Of a DNA stretch of 64,000 nt, positions 33,561 through 45,619 are shown in pieces. Position 1 is the first letter of the stretch. Every line of letters starts with the position of its first letter. Origin of the DNA: Amborella trichopoda (Eukaryota; Streptophyta; Magnoliopsida; Amborellales; Amborellaceae); assembly GCF_000471905.2 (NCBI RefSeq), contig NW_006497672.1, positions 2,607,676 through 2,671,675 of the forward strand. The letters are read 5' to 3'. The position numbers and the translations under genes were made by a program. The notes under the pieces are model-generated. The model was not told the origin of the DNA. It searched no databases and saw nothing but the letters and a program-made list of their open reading frames with translations.

Positions 33561-34860
33561 AGGCAGACATTGATGCTATGGTAACTCACAGCCTGAAGAA
33601 CAGGCAGATCCCAGGCATACAGGGCACGACTCTTTACCACAAGCCGTACCCTTCTTACATTGATCAGGTTCCCTTCCCCCAAGACTATAAGAAAGGGAAG
33701 TTTCCTCACTTCGATTGAACAACATCCCCCTATCAACATATCACCCATTTCCAAGCAGCATCTCGAGAGACATCCGTGACGGGAGACTCCTTCTTCGTCA
33801 GTTCGTTGAAACCCTTGATGACCTTGCCTTCCAGTGGTATGCCAGACTGCCTCCAAACTCAGTACGTACTTGAGAGGAGATGGGGAAATTGTTCCATCAG
33901 CCTTTCTATGAGTTTGAGAAGGAGATCCAAACCATTGAACTTCTCACCTTGACCCAGGAGCAAGATGAACCGGTGGATAAATTCATATCAAGGTGGAGAG
34001 AGCTGGTGGCTCGTCATCCCAACCCTATGCTTGAGAAAGAAGCAGTTCAAACCTGATTTGAAACATGCGACCTGAGATCGCTCTACATGTTGAGGCCTCT
34101 AACCCAACCTCCATGTAAGACCTAATCTTTAAGTCGGTTCGCATAGAGAGCTTGTCACGCAATCATAATGGGTCACGACAATAGTCTTCAAATTTGGCAA
34201 ACAACTAGGGCAATGGTAATTCTCGAACCAACTCCCAGGGAAACCAATCAAAAGGAGTTCTTAATGCAGCTATCACAGTTACTAATCCAAAGAAGTCTGC
34301 CTCCCAAACTTTGTGAATGCAGCTATCACACAGGTACTGATCCATGAAAGGAGTGTTCAGTGCAACAGTCGTATAATCGAGTGCCTCCACCTGTGAACTT
34401 TAATCGAAGTGAGTATTGGATAACCCATTAGAATACCAGAGAGCGAGTCTCCTGACTAAGTTGGTCTTGATATGCACACAAAATACTATGCCTATCATCG
34501 AAGGGTAAATCACCCCACGGAGGACTGTTACACACTTAAATACCTCATCGAGGCTTTGATCCAGAAGGGTCAAATTAAGCTTGAGGAACTCAAGAAGGCG
34601 TTCGAGGCAACAGAAACCTCACACATAGTGACTGTCGATGAAGAAGACGATGCGCCTAGTCCTCTTCACGCCCTTTTTGTTATAATACTTCAAGAAGGCT
34701 TAATCACACCAAAACCGGCAAGGCAACCCAAGTGCCTTGCTAAGGGAATAGAAGACCGTTGGTGCTCATACCACCAGATATGGGGCCACTAAATGCGTGA
34801 ATGCTCTAGTTTCCATGAAATAATCTCCAAGAAAATACATGAATGTTAAGAGTCTTACAA
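33560..34860 (+). pseudogene. gag remnant, unit 2
   Basis: A D-I-D-A-M-V-T-H-S-L-K-N entry (near 33570), a Retrotrans_gag-type core (P-V-D-K-F-I-S-R-W-R near 33980) and two C-x2-H-x4-H-x4-C-like knuckles near 34485-34530 and 34760-34800 are visible across frames. The first Cys of the first knuckle is Tyr here. Many stops make it a pseudogene. Confidence 0.6.
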
Positions 34861-35705
34861 CGTTCCACAAGGGGACCCCCAAATCACAGCTCCACCGGTG
34901 CAAGAGGACCTCCCAACACAAGACCTAGTTAACGATAATTCAGATCTTGGTAAACCCTCAACTTCCCAACCATGGATAGTCTACCACGGGTGAAGCAGAT
35001 TCAAGTCGTTAAAACGAGAGGCTATCCGTCAAGCTAGGGCTGTTCACAAACGTAGTGAGATGAATCAAGCACCTCTAAAAGCACCCAAGAGGAGATGAGC
35101 CCCAAGAAGGGCTCTCAGAAGGAACGTCAATCGCTAGTCGAGCAAGAGTTCCTCAGGCCTCTTCCTCCCTTACCGACTTTGCAAGATTTCATCCCTGATG
35201 CAACATCCTTCCCTCTTCACCTCATCAGGAGGACAGCCTGGGGTCATCTCTCACTCAAGTCACTTCAAATGAGGGCGATGACGTTAAAAACACTCCCCAT
35301 CAGTCTAAGATGGAGAAAGACCTAAAAGACTCCTTGCTCATGTCTAATTCTGGTGATGACGTAAAAAGCTGCCCAGACAGGTCCAACGAGGGTAATGACT
35401 TTAAATCCCCCCCACCTACTAACTCTTCTTCTTTTTCTTCCCCCTCCTCCTCTTCGGCATCTCCTGCAGGTACAACCTTTGTAATGTCCATATTTCAACA
35501 CCTATGGTCGAGAATTTGATAGAATCAACATCAACAGGACACAATAGAGGCGCGTAAGAAAGATGTTAGCCCAGGCGGCTGGATTCTTAACAGTTGCTGA
35601 CACCCTGGTGGCTCGAGCTTGGACTGAGCCATCTTCCTCTGCTGGAAATCGCAGGAGGTTCAAGCCAAAGAAACCTTAGTAGCCCCTTGAGCTAGACTTT
35701 GAACA

Positions 35706-38469
35706 ATGGACCCCGTAACTAGAACTATATTTTTGGTGCGTCAAACAGCTGTGGGACCATTGCCATTGGATCCAAAATAGTTGAAAACATCTATTAGTCA
35801 AGTTTCGGCTTAATCGGGTACTCCAGGACAAAGTATGGTTAAAATACCGAAAAGGGGTAGGTCGCACACTATTCCCGTGTGGCCACCCTCCTCCAAAGCA
35901 CCCATAAAGGTGGCTGTTTTTACAGTCACAGGCAGTGACTTTCAGGGCTTATATCTTACTCGTTCCTAGTCGGATCAAGCTCAAATTTGGTGACCATGGT
36001 CGTCTCATCAAGACGAGCGTTTCGATAGGTGGGATGCCCCATGACGATGCCTGAGCAGGGAGAAAAACTGAAGAGAAGTAGCTGATTCGTGAAAAAAGTG
36101 GCAGAAAATTCAGTGGCAGCACACCTCACTCTGACATACTGGATCAACGCGAAACTAATTGCATTATGTGCGTATGGTTCCAGGCTATCTCTGGTCAGAA
36201 CCTGTTGCACGATGAACGGTTGGATTTCACACATGGAGGTGTCAAAGCTGCTGTAAATTTCGGACGCCGGATTTTAAGTTTATGGCAAAAAACTCAAGAC
36301 GACAAAATCTTCATCCGAACGTGAAATTGAGATGCGTTTGTTGCAACATGATCGTGACGACATGGTTAGTGCAATTCAGTGAAGAAACAAAAGAAAAACA
36401 TCAAGGAACGAGCGCACTATCGATCCAAAGCTTTCAAGATTCATCCAAAATTCAAGTCTCATGATCATGGCTTAAAAACATGAATCACAGCTCGAAGTTG
36501 GTATCAAATTGATCGCCATGTCGAGCTTTACAATAAAATAATCATCTTTCGATCAAAGTTACATCAGAGCAACCCTAGATTAGTCATGGAAGATCACGTA
36601 AGTTCTCGAGCAGCAGTAGGGACTGTTTCGAAATTCCACACATTATTAGGCTGGGTTAAAATAGTCCTTTTGTACCCAATTTTAGAATTTATTTTTATTC
36701 AATTAAATTGTAATTATCTTCAATATTAGGTAGATTTTGGGCATCCACCCATGTTTGGGCCCAATTCTATATAAACATGCAAAGTCAAATTGTAAAAAAC
36801 GAATGGACACAATTCCCCAATATTCAATAAAGACTTGGATTCTTGCTTGAGTTCGTGCGTGTGTCTTGGAGAGAGAGAGAGAAGAGAGAAGAAAAGGGCT
36901 AATACCCCTTGGTAAGGTAATTTTCTCTCTCCACTTTTCTCGTCTCTATCTCAAATTTCTCGTCTTTATCTCAATTTTGTCTCTCCTCTCCTGTTTCGCT
37001 CTCCTCTTTCCTCATCTCTATCTTTATTTCTCTCTCCTTTTTTCATCTTTATCTATTTCTCTCTCTTCCTCCTTTGGTCTATCATGCATCAATCTTCTTA
37101 CGTCTCCTTCTTTATTCATGCACGACGTATCTATCGTTTTGTGTGATGCCTTCCTGTTCATGAGACAGGAGCAATGAGCCGGGCCTTATCTTGGATGGCG
37201 GGCCAGGCCTCTGTTAAAAAATTCTCTCTTACCTCTCTTCTATCTTTAGTCCCAGTTGGCGCAAGCCTAACGCCGCTTGAGTTCTATTTTTTTCTTCTCT
37301 TCTGTCCCAGCCGACGTAAGCCTAGTGCCTCCTGGGTTTTCTTTCTATCTTCTCTTTCGTCCCAGCTGGCACAAGCCTAGCACCATCTGGGTTCTCTTTC
37401 TTTCTTCTCTTCTGTCCTAGCCGGCGCGAGCCTAGCACCATTTAGGTTCTCTTTCTTTCTCCTCTTCTGTCACATCTGGCGCAGGCCTAGTGCCGCTCAG
37501 GTTTTCTCTCTTTTTGCTCTTCTGTCACCATCGGCACAAGCCTAGCGTCGTCGGGGTTCTCTTTCTTTCTTCTTTTCTGTCACAATCGGTGCACGCCTAG
37601 CACCGTCTGGTTTCTCCCTCTTCTTTCTTTATTTCACAGTCGGCGGAAGCCATCGCCGCTGTGACCTCCTCCTCTCCTTCCCTTCTCTCTCTTTTTCTTC
37701 TCTCATGGTTTTTTATCCTACTCTAGTTCTTCTTCTCTTCTCTTTCATCGTTTCTCTTTCTTCTTTTCTTTCTTTCTCTGATCTCTCTTCTTTCTTTTAC
37801 TCTCTTGTTTGATCAAGTTGGGTTGAGACTGGCCTTCAATGGTAGTCATGTCATCTAACTGTAATGTTGGTATGCCGGTCATAGTTGCCGTGCCCGCTTT
37901 ATTACCATGACAGACAAGTCATTGTGTCTAATGAGTCGGTATTGGTCTAGTCGTTTAATAGTAACTCTGTTGAGCTGGTTTGAGCTACTGAGCCCATTTT
38001 TCTACTACGACAGGCCAATTACCTAGTAGTTAGGTCACTATGTCGGTCTCACCACTCGATCAAATTCTTCTCACCCCAACCTTCATCCCCTCATTCTTCT
38101 CATCTTTTGAATGTGCACGCTTGTGTAAGTTCACTTGAAGGCAAGGTGTGGTCCCTTGACCCATCTGTCTTGTAACATTTTTCATATATGTGTGATTACC
38201 GAAATAAGAGAATACAAGCCAAGGGAGGTGATTCCGAACCAGTTTTACGACTAGGGGGCTTTCTTCATAATCTAAGAGGGCGCCCACGAGAGCCAGCCCG
38301 AGTAAGTCCCGAACACACCTTAAATTCCTCTCTCATCGATTGGTCTACTTACCCTTATTTTTGAGCAAGGTTCCCGAGAGAGCGATCTCAAGTCCCGGGT
38401 TCCCTGAAAGCCGAGATGCGTGCCCACCGATCATCTAGATTCGAAGGGCGAGATCGAGACACCTAATCA
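35706..38469 (+). repeat. Tat-like LTR 3, 5'-truncated
   Basis: It lacks the LTR start and ends 'cctaatca' before the site at 38473. A TATA box 'ctatataaa' is at 36767 and a 'caataaag' near 36825. A GA/CT hairpin is at 36870-36930 and a 55-bp tandem array at 37250-37650. It is closest in its repeat region to LTR4. Confidence 0.75.
37250..37650 (+). repeat. 55-bp tandem repeats in LTR 3 (about 7 units)
   Basis: Unit starts ('ggcgcaagcc' and variants) lie at 37258, 37312, 37368, 37422, 37478, 37533 and 37588. Each unit has a small dyad (ggcg..cgcc), a 'ctgggttctc' word, and a long T/C tract ending in 'gtcccag' or 'gtcacag'. Equivalent arrays are at 30535-30900 (LTR2) and 53020-53420 (LTR4). 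Confidence 0.85.
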
Positions 38470-38472
38470 GCT

Positions 38473-38491
38473 TGGCGACTCCCTTGGGGAC
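38473..38491 (+). other. Primer-binding site of unit 3
   Basis: TGGCGACTCCCTTGGGGAC has two differences from the likely original and is complementary to a tRNA-Arg 3' end. Confidence 0.7.
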
Positions 38492-38546
38492 TTACTACCC
38501 CTTAGTCGGATCGTACTTGTTTAGCTAAGTTTCTCCTTCTGCACTT

Positions 38547-40260
38547 ATGGCTTCCAGGTTCTGTAACCCATTCATCCGGATCGGGGATTTTGTTATCCCT
38601 GCATTCGCGAGTGTCCCTAGGGAACAAGTTCCTCGAACTTCATTCCCAACCCTCATTTTAAGCAAAGACCCTGGGTCTAGCTCCCAGGTCTTAACTTGGA
38701 TTGACATGAGTAGGGACTTGAAAGTCCCTAAGTCCCCATCTCCTAGCTCTGGTGGAACCTCCACCAAGGCACCCTGCATCGACATCACTTCTGTTGTCGC
38801 ACACAGCACGCACCCTACCACTGAAAAGTCATTTATCGATTGTATTGCTGAGGTATGCTGGAAGGCTGCACAATCCCTTTTTGTAAAAGGCAAACAAGTG
38901 GCCATTGCTGCTGTGGGTCGTCGAAAGGCTACCCCCCACATTCTTGCACCGACATAAGTCTCTATCCCTAGAGGCTCGACACATCGAGGCAGAGACCCTA
39001 AGGCCTCCACCTCTCACACACATCATAAGGCTCGTGGGTCATCCACTCGAGCCACACCTCAGGGCAACCCTTATGTTTCTTCGAGTTAGTGTCTAGGATC
39101 AAGCCTCCCAATACATTCCACTGCTCTGGGCAACTCCATCATTGCACCAACCTGAGTACATAGGAGGCGACCTTCTCACCCTCCTACCCAGCACACATTA
39201 GCACACCCTATAAGGGCAGGCCTCCATTTGTTCTCTTACAAACACTTGCTCGCAGTTCACGACCTCTTAAGGCCAGAACACTTGCTAGAGCCCAGGTTGA
39301 CCCCCAGGTCACCCGTGATCCTTCTTCAGGAGGCGTACACGTGTCGTCGCTACATACAGCCCCTCGCCCTTGACTCAGACGTCCTCATGAGTCAACCCAA
39401 CTCTTACCTGCTCCTTCTTCTTCGAGCAAGCACCTCCACCCCTGGTACTCGAAGACCTTCCTCAAGAGTATCATCCTGAACCAGCCTCGTCATCTCGGTC
39501 GTGTCTCTGAAGCTCATAAGAGAGCTCGGGGCAAAGACCTAATGGAAGATCGAGCCCTTCATCCTCTCCGGCCCAGAATGACTTCAGTTCTAGGCCCTCA
39601 TCCTTTGCGGCATTTGATGGAGACAACTCTCTCTTGTGTAAGAAGAGCTCATTAGCCACAGTCCCGATCACAGTTTTAGCTCGGGATCCATCAAAACCTC
39701 AAAGCTAAATTCGATAACGGTCTGCAAATTCTGACCAAGGAAGTGACCAAGGCGGTCGGGGCAACCAGCTCTGATGACCCTCTTTGCCTGAATCCCTTCT
39801 GCCCTCTTCAGATGACGAAGCCTGAAGAAGAAGTACATGTGCCCTGCATGGTGGTTAGTGTCATAGAAGATGACCCAACCACTCAGCAGCCACAGTACCA
39901 AGACCGTCAAGAATCAGTCCCCACGCGATCGGTGTATAAGAATAGAGTCCAGTCAGGGTATGCTGACCGATCTGCCGTGGGCCACCCATCAAGTTCGCAA
40001 GCCCTCAATTGGAACAAAGGCTGACCCTCTTGGAGAAATAGTCAGTGTAATGGTTATAAACGAATATGACTCGCAGGAAGACCGCACAAACAAATTCGAA
40101 GATAGGGTGTGCGCGATAATGGAGATGATTGATCGTATAGATGCCGCACGATAATCAGCTAACCATGAGGTCAATTCCCACCACTCAGATGTTGCGCCTC
40201 CAAGGCAGCCCCTTCCCTCTGCCTCTCAAGACAATTCTATCCCTCACCTTGTCTCACAGG
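38547..40260 (+). pseudogene. Broken ORF1, unit 3
   Basis: The best-kept N-terminal ORF1 (136 codons from 38547) begins MASRF and contains N-P-F-I-R-I-G-D-F-V-I-P-A. Later pieces carry Y-S-K-T-F-L-K-S (near 39450), an acidic S-V-I-E-D-D-P-T-T segment (39870) and V-I-N-E-Y-D-S-Q (40055). Frames change several times. The protein is of unknown function, and no enzyme motif is seen. Confidence 0.55.
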
Positions 40261-41792
40261 CAGACATCGATGCTATGGTTACCCATAGCTTAAAGAATAG
40301 ACAAATTCCGGGGATACAAGGCATAATGCCTTATCAAAGGCCGTATCCTTCATACATTGACCAAGTCCTGTTTCCTTAGATTACAAGAAAGGGACGTTTC
40401 CCCTATTCAACGGAACACGTCCCTGAACCAGCATATCTCCCATTTCCAAGCAGCGTGCCGAGAAACAGTGGCTACAGGAGACTCTTTCTTCGTCAGTTTG
40501 TTGAAACCCTTGATGGCCCAGCTTTTCAATGCTATGCTAGACTTCCCTCAAACTCGCTGCATACTTGGGAGGAAATGGAGAAACTCTTCTACCAGCACTT
40601 CTACAAGGTCTAGAGAGAGGTTCAAACCATTGAGCTTCTCTCCCTGACCCAAGGGGAGCCCATGGATCAGTTCATATCAAGATTGAGAAATTTAGCTGCT
40701 TGCCATCTCAATCCCATGCTTGAGAAGGAAGCAATTCAAACTTGTGTGTGGAACATGCGATCTGAAATCGCTCTACATGTTGAGGCCTCCAATTCGACTT
40801 CTATGTCAGAACTGATCTCTAAATCGGTCTACATAGAAAGCCTATCACGACACCATGGCGAGTCATGACAACCGTCTGCAAGCTTAGGGAACAATCGGTG
40901 CAGTGGAAGCTCTCGGGCTAACCCCCGGGGCAACCAACAAAAAGGAGTGATCAGTGTAGCTGTCATGATCACTGATCCAAAGAAGGCTCCCTCCCAAACT
41001 TCGGACCTCTCCAAGGGCGTGAGCACAGTAAAGATAATGCCTCAGGCAAGCAAGCAACAATTGTCTACAACAGAGTACCCCCACTTGTAAATCTTAATCG
41101 GGATGACTATTGGTCCAGACATAGGAATAAGGTCTACCTCTTTGAGAAGGAATGGGTTCCTACGCTATTTCGATTATTGCTGAAACAGAACATGATCGAG
41201 CTTCCAGAGACCAAGTTCCCTGAGTAGGCTGGGCTCGATACTCAGGCAAATTATTGTGCTTACCATCAAAGGATCAATCATCCCACAGATGACTGCTCAC
41301 ACTTAAAGAAGGCATACGGAGCAGCAGAAGCCTCCCATACAGTAACTGTCTAAGAGGAAGACGAATCCCATGGTATTCTTCATGCCTTCTATGTTATAGT
41401 GCTTCAGGAAGGCAAAATCACACAAAAAATGGCAAGACAGCCTCGATGCCTTAACCATGGAACTGAGGGCCATTGGTGCCCATACCACCAGATTTGAGGG
41501 CATTACCTATGCGAATGTGGCAGTTTCCATGATATAATCACAAAGAAATTACAAGAATGTCAAGAGTCTTATGATGTTCCAGTAAGTGATCCCCAAGCTA
41601 CTGCTCCACTGGTACAAGAGGGCCTCCAAACACAAGACTCTCATAATAATGACTCAGAGTCTGCTAAAACCTTGGTTTCTCATCCATGGATATTCTACCA
41701 TGGGCGAAGCAGACTCAAGTCTTTAAGGAGAGAAGTAGTTCTCCAAGCTAGGGCTGTTCACAAGCCTAACTAGACGAATCCAGCACCACCAC
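40261..41792 (+). pseudogene. gag remnant, unit 3
   Basis: A D-I-D-A-M-V-T-H-S-L-K-N entry (40266) leads to a Retrotrans_gag core with W-E-E-M-E-K-L-F-Y-Q-H-F (about 40570) and P-M-D-Q-F-I-S-R-L-R (40657), then M-R-S-E-I-A-L-H-V-E-A (40750). Two knuckle-like motifs, Y-C-A-Y-H-x4-H-x4-C (41255-41300) and W-C-P-Y-H…C (41475-41520), follow. Relative to unit 2 about 57 bases are missing at about 41305-41310. Stops at several points make it non-functional. A foreign fragment interrupts it at 41793. Confidence 0.65.
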
Positions 41793-42370
41793 TGTCACAC
41801 CCCAAAAATTTACAATACTGTTATTCCTGAGATGTGACAGACAAAACATATAGACATCTATTGATAGGATAAATTTACAGTGGCGAGGTCTTACAAAGTA
41901 AAAAAGAAAGCTAGCACAAAAACAATATCTTCCAAGGTTGATCTTGACTAGCACTCAAAATGAATCCGCAGTTATCCTGAAAAATGTTTACCATAGTTTG
42001 ATGAGTTTGGCTACTCAGTAAGTGATCATCACAATCCCAAAAATAATCATGTTTGAAAGATATCAATATTTTCCAAAATGAGATCTACTAATAGAAATGC
42101 ATCAACAGTTTCACTTTCAATAAATGCATAATTAAGTATAATCTNNNNNNNNNNNNNNNNNNNNATCGCACTATTTCCTTAATGTACAACTGAGCCAATC
42201 GATCCAAAGTGTACGTCGTGCGAATCGGTAGAAAGTGGGCAGCTTTGGTCAACCGGTCCCCAATGACCCAAATGCTATCATGTCCTGAATTTGTTCTAGG
42301 CAAGCCAGAGACAAAATCCATAGAGATGTGCTCCCACTTCCATTTTGGCACGGGTAAAGGCTGCAACAAC
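41793..42370 (-). mobile_element. Nested antisense chromovirus fragment
   Basis: 41793-42144 is an LTR end; read on the minus strand it finishes '..ttttggggtgtgaca', typical of Tekay/Del-type chromoviruses. After a 20-N gap, 42165-42369 encodes on the minus strand an integrase segment: L-Q-P-L-P-V-P-K-W-K-W-E-H-I, then M-D-F, then D-R-L-T-K-x-A-H-F-L-P. Most of the element is missing or lies in the gap. The host Tat sequence resumes by 42371. Confidence 0.75.
42145..42164. other. Assembly gap (20 N)
   Basis: A gap of exactly 20 N is likely a placeholder of unknown true length. It lies between LTR and integrase parts that are normally kilobases apart. Confidence 0.95.
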
Positions 42371-43517
42371 CACAGAAAACCAGAAGGAGACGGGCACCAA
42401 GGGCTGCTCGAAGGAGAAACAAGATGACTCGACCGCTAGTCGGGCAAGAATTTCTCATGCCCCTTCCCCCACTGTCAACTTTGATGGACTTCATCCTTAA
42501 CACGATCCTCCTTCATTCTCCATCCCATCAAGAGGATGTCCCCGATCCATCTTCTCCTCAGAGCATGTCCAATGAGGGTGACGACGTTAAAAGCACTCCC
42601 CAACGGTCTAAGCAAGGGAAAGACTTAAACCCCCTGCACAGGTCCAACCCTGGTGATGACATGAAAAGCTGCTCAGATCGGTCCGATGAGGGGAACGACC
42701 ATAAAATTCTCCCACCTTCTAACCCTTCTCCCTCTTCTTCTTCTTCTGTTTCTCATCCTTCTTCCCCAATGTCTCCTGCAGGTACAACCTTGAAATGTCC
42801 AGACTTCGAGGCTCTCGATCGAGAATTTGAAGGGATTAACATAAGCAGAACGCAGTAGAAGCGGTTGAAAAAGACCCTGGCCCAGGCAGCTGGATTCCTA
42901 ACAGTTGCTAATGCCCTGGCAGCTGGATTCCTAACAGTTGCTAATGCCCTGGCAGCTAAAGCCAAGGCAGAGCCACCTTCTTTAAAGAAGCACAAAAAGT
43001 CAAAGCCAAAGAAACCCCAGTGTCCCCCTGAGCTCGAGTTTGAGCAGAGACTGAGATAATCAAGAGGGCAAAGCTCCTACTCTTAGGAAGCTTGCTACAC
43101 GGTACGAGTCTATGAAGTACCAGCTAGTGCGGGGAAAACACTGCAGACACTCATGCAAAGACCGTGTGATTCATACGAGGACACTTCTTTTGTCACAATC
43201 GCTGAATCTCAACTTCCCCTTAATCTCCAAGTCAAACTCCTGCACCCTGAGATGTCGTCCATGCTTATGGGAGATCCTTATGTCCTCAATTCGGGAAAGG
43301 TGCAGAAATTATGATCCACCCTGGAGATCTATCAGAGGCAGAGATGTAAGTATCATGAGCTTCTGCACTTGAGGTTGATGAAAATACCTTCAAAAGAAAC
43401 GAGGAAGAGTGGCAAGAGGCCCCAGAAGATTGGGAAGAAAGCAATCAAGCTACTGTTGATGAGCTTGAAGAGATAAATATTGGAGACAAAGCCGACCCTA
43501 GGCTCACTTCCATTTCA
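42371..43517 (+). pseudogene. Post-gag linker region, unit 3
   Basis: The segment corresponds to 35095-35700 of unit 2. It is rich in D, S and P, with a serine-rich run (near 42720-42760) and lysine-rich end (42990-43020). A perfect 33-bp duplication lies at 42885-42950, in frame. No D-[ST]-G protease motif is visible here, or in unit 2, although a protease would be expected before RT. From 43380 an acidic segment leads into RT. Confidence 0.5.
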
Positions 43518-44672
43518 GTGAATATGACTCTAGAAGAGAAAGGAGATTTCACTACTTTCTTGCGACCAAACCAAGACGTTTTTGCTTGGCATTATCAGGA
43601 GATGCCTGGTTTAGACCCTCAAGTTGTCGTTCATCATCTTGGCATTGATCTAACTGTCAAACCTATTAAACAAAAATCAACGAGGTTTAGGCCTGACCTT
43701 GAACTGCAAATAGATGCCGAGATGACCAAGTATCTGAAATGGCTCGCAAATGTTGTGCTAGTCAAGAAGAAGAATGGCCAAATCAGGGTCTGCATTGACT
43801 TCCGCGACTTGAATACCCCCTGTCCCAAGGATGAATTCCTGTTGCCATTCACCGATCTGCTCATTGACTCTACGACTCACTATCCAATCTTTTCTTTCAT
43901 GGATGGGTACTCCGGGTATAATCATATACGGATGGTGCTCGAAGATGAAGAAGCCACTACGTTCTTAACTCCAAAAGGGGTCTTCTGCTACACAATGATG
44001 CCTTTCAGATTAAAGAACGCTAGTGCTACATATCAGAGGGCAATGACAACCATCTTCAGAGATATGATGTACAAAGAGGTGGAGTGTTATGTAGATGATT
44101 TGGTGGTAAAATTTGAAGAGAAAGATGCTCACATGAGAGACCTTAAAAAGGTATTCGTGCAACTACGCCATCATCAGCTTAAAATGAACTCACTGAAATG
44201 CGCTTTTGGCGTGCGTTCGGGAAAGTTCTTGGGGTTCATTGTCAGACATCGAGGACTTGAAGTCGAGCCAGTCAAGATCAGGGCATTCCAAGAAATTCCA
44301 TCACCAACTACACTGCAAGAGCTACGCTTTCTTCAAGGGCAGCTAGCGTACATCCACAGGTTCATCTCAAACCTCTCAGGTTGCTATAAACCCTTTACGC
44401 ACCTATTAAAGAAAGATACCCCATTCATCTTAGATGAAGCATGTCAGGTGGCCCTTGATGACATCAAGCAATATTTACTCAACCCTCTAATGCTCTCTAC
44501 AGCAGTGTTGGGAAAACCTCTCAACCAATACGTGACTGCTCTGGACCAGTCACTTTGGGGCATTGTTGACACAAACAATGACGAGGGAAAAGAGACCGCA
44601 CTGTATTATCTCAGCCGTAGGATGCATGGGGTCGAGAAGAATTACCCCTCTACAGAGAAGATGTGCCCCTAA
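43518..44672 (+). pseudogene. Reverse transcriptase and first RNase H, unit 3 (384 codons open)
   Basis: The frame is open from N-M-T-L-E-E-K through RT to early RNase H. Conserved motifs include D-V-F-A-W-H-Y, the V-C-I-D-F-R-D-L-N block, F-M-D-G-Y-S-G-Y-N, M-P-F, and the catalytic YVDD (codons about 191-194). F-L-G-F-I-V, a Y-I-H-R-F connection and Y-Y-L-S-R-R-M follow. Compared with unit 4, 33 bases are missing in frame at 43730/43731. These encoded the A-G-F-I-R-E segment, an RT-family signature. The frame ends at TAA 44670-44672, and RNase H continues in another frame. This is the longest open frame of the array but is damaged, so it is treated as a pseudogene. Confidence 0.8.
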
Positions 44673-44759
44673 TCTTCGTAGTACAAAAACTTCATCACTA
44701 CTTTCTTGGTCATGAAGTGAAACTCATATTAAAAGCAGTTCTTGTAAAATTTCTCATGA

Positions 44760-45345
44760 CATGCCCATGTTTGTCAAGACACCTTCTAAGTGGGCATTAT
44801 TGCTGATGGAATTCGACATCATGTATGTCCCACAAAAGGCCATCAAGGGCCAAGCCCTGACTGGTTTCTTCGCAGCACACCCCATGCCAGTAGAATCCTC
44901 GTTATCAAGCGACCTCCTTGACGAAGAAGCATTATGTGCAGAGATTGCTCATGTGTGGGAACTGTACTTCGACGGAGCCTTCCATTCAGGCTGAGGAGGT
45001 GCCGAAGTGGTATTCCTAACCCCAAAAGGAGGAGTATTGCCACTTTCTCTCTCTCTCATTGAGGTTGGTTTTCATAGCGAGGCAGAATATCAGGCCCTTA
45101 TAATGGGGTTGGAGATAGCTTTCGACCTAGACTTAGAGCAGCTCAAGATCTATGATGACTTTGAGTTGGTTATCTGACAGCTCAAAAGGATCTATGATGT
45201 GAGAAAAGACACTCTCAAGCCTTATCATGATACTGTAAAATCATAAATGGCCCAGTTTGAGGATGTATCCTTGAGTCACATCCCTAAGAGGTTAAACTCG
45301 TAGGCGGACGCACTTGCAAAACTCGGGGCTATAATTCAATCATCC
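44760..45345 (+). pseudogene. Second (archaeal-type) RNase H, unit 3
   Basis: Pieces F-D-I-M-Y-V-P-Q-K-A-I-K-G-Q-A-L (44812), L-Y-F-D-G-A-F (44965), H-S-E-A-E-Y-Q-A-L (45075) and A-D-A-L-A-K-L-G (45305) give the D-E-D acid pattern of the extra RNase H of Tat elements. A stop at 44992-44994 and others break it. Confidence 0.7.
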
Positions 45346-45619
45346 TTATCAGGACCCACGCTTGTTCAGATGGTAGAGTGGATACGTTGTTCAAATGACA
45401 CGAAGTCAAGACGCTAAAGTTTGAAACCAAGAACCAGAGTTATTTGACCCAATATGCGCGGAAGTCGAGCAGTTAGAAGATTGGAGAGAGCCCATCACTA
45501 GGTACCTAAAACATGGCAGGCTCCCATAAGATCGTGTCTAATGCAACAATGTACAACGAATGTCTATCAAGTATACCCTCCTTGAAAGAGATGTTCTCTC
45601 CAGACGGTCATTTGACGGT

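Larger units (their letters stand above)
28403..38471 (+). mobile_element. Tat/Ogre-like unit 2 (LTR2-internal-LTR3), pol deleted
   Basis: The internal region 31731-35705 has ORF1, gag and a post-gag linker. It then jumps at about 35699-35706 straight into the middle of an LTR: the linker word 'gactttgaacaa' is joined to LTR 'tggaccccgtaactag'. RT, RNase H, integrase, the 3' region and the first ~220 bases of LTR3 are missing. Confidence 0.7.

Noticed and set aside
37250..37650. CRISPR-like array
   Set aside because: Repeats are imperfect, directly adjacent and inside a plant LTR; there are no unique spacers.
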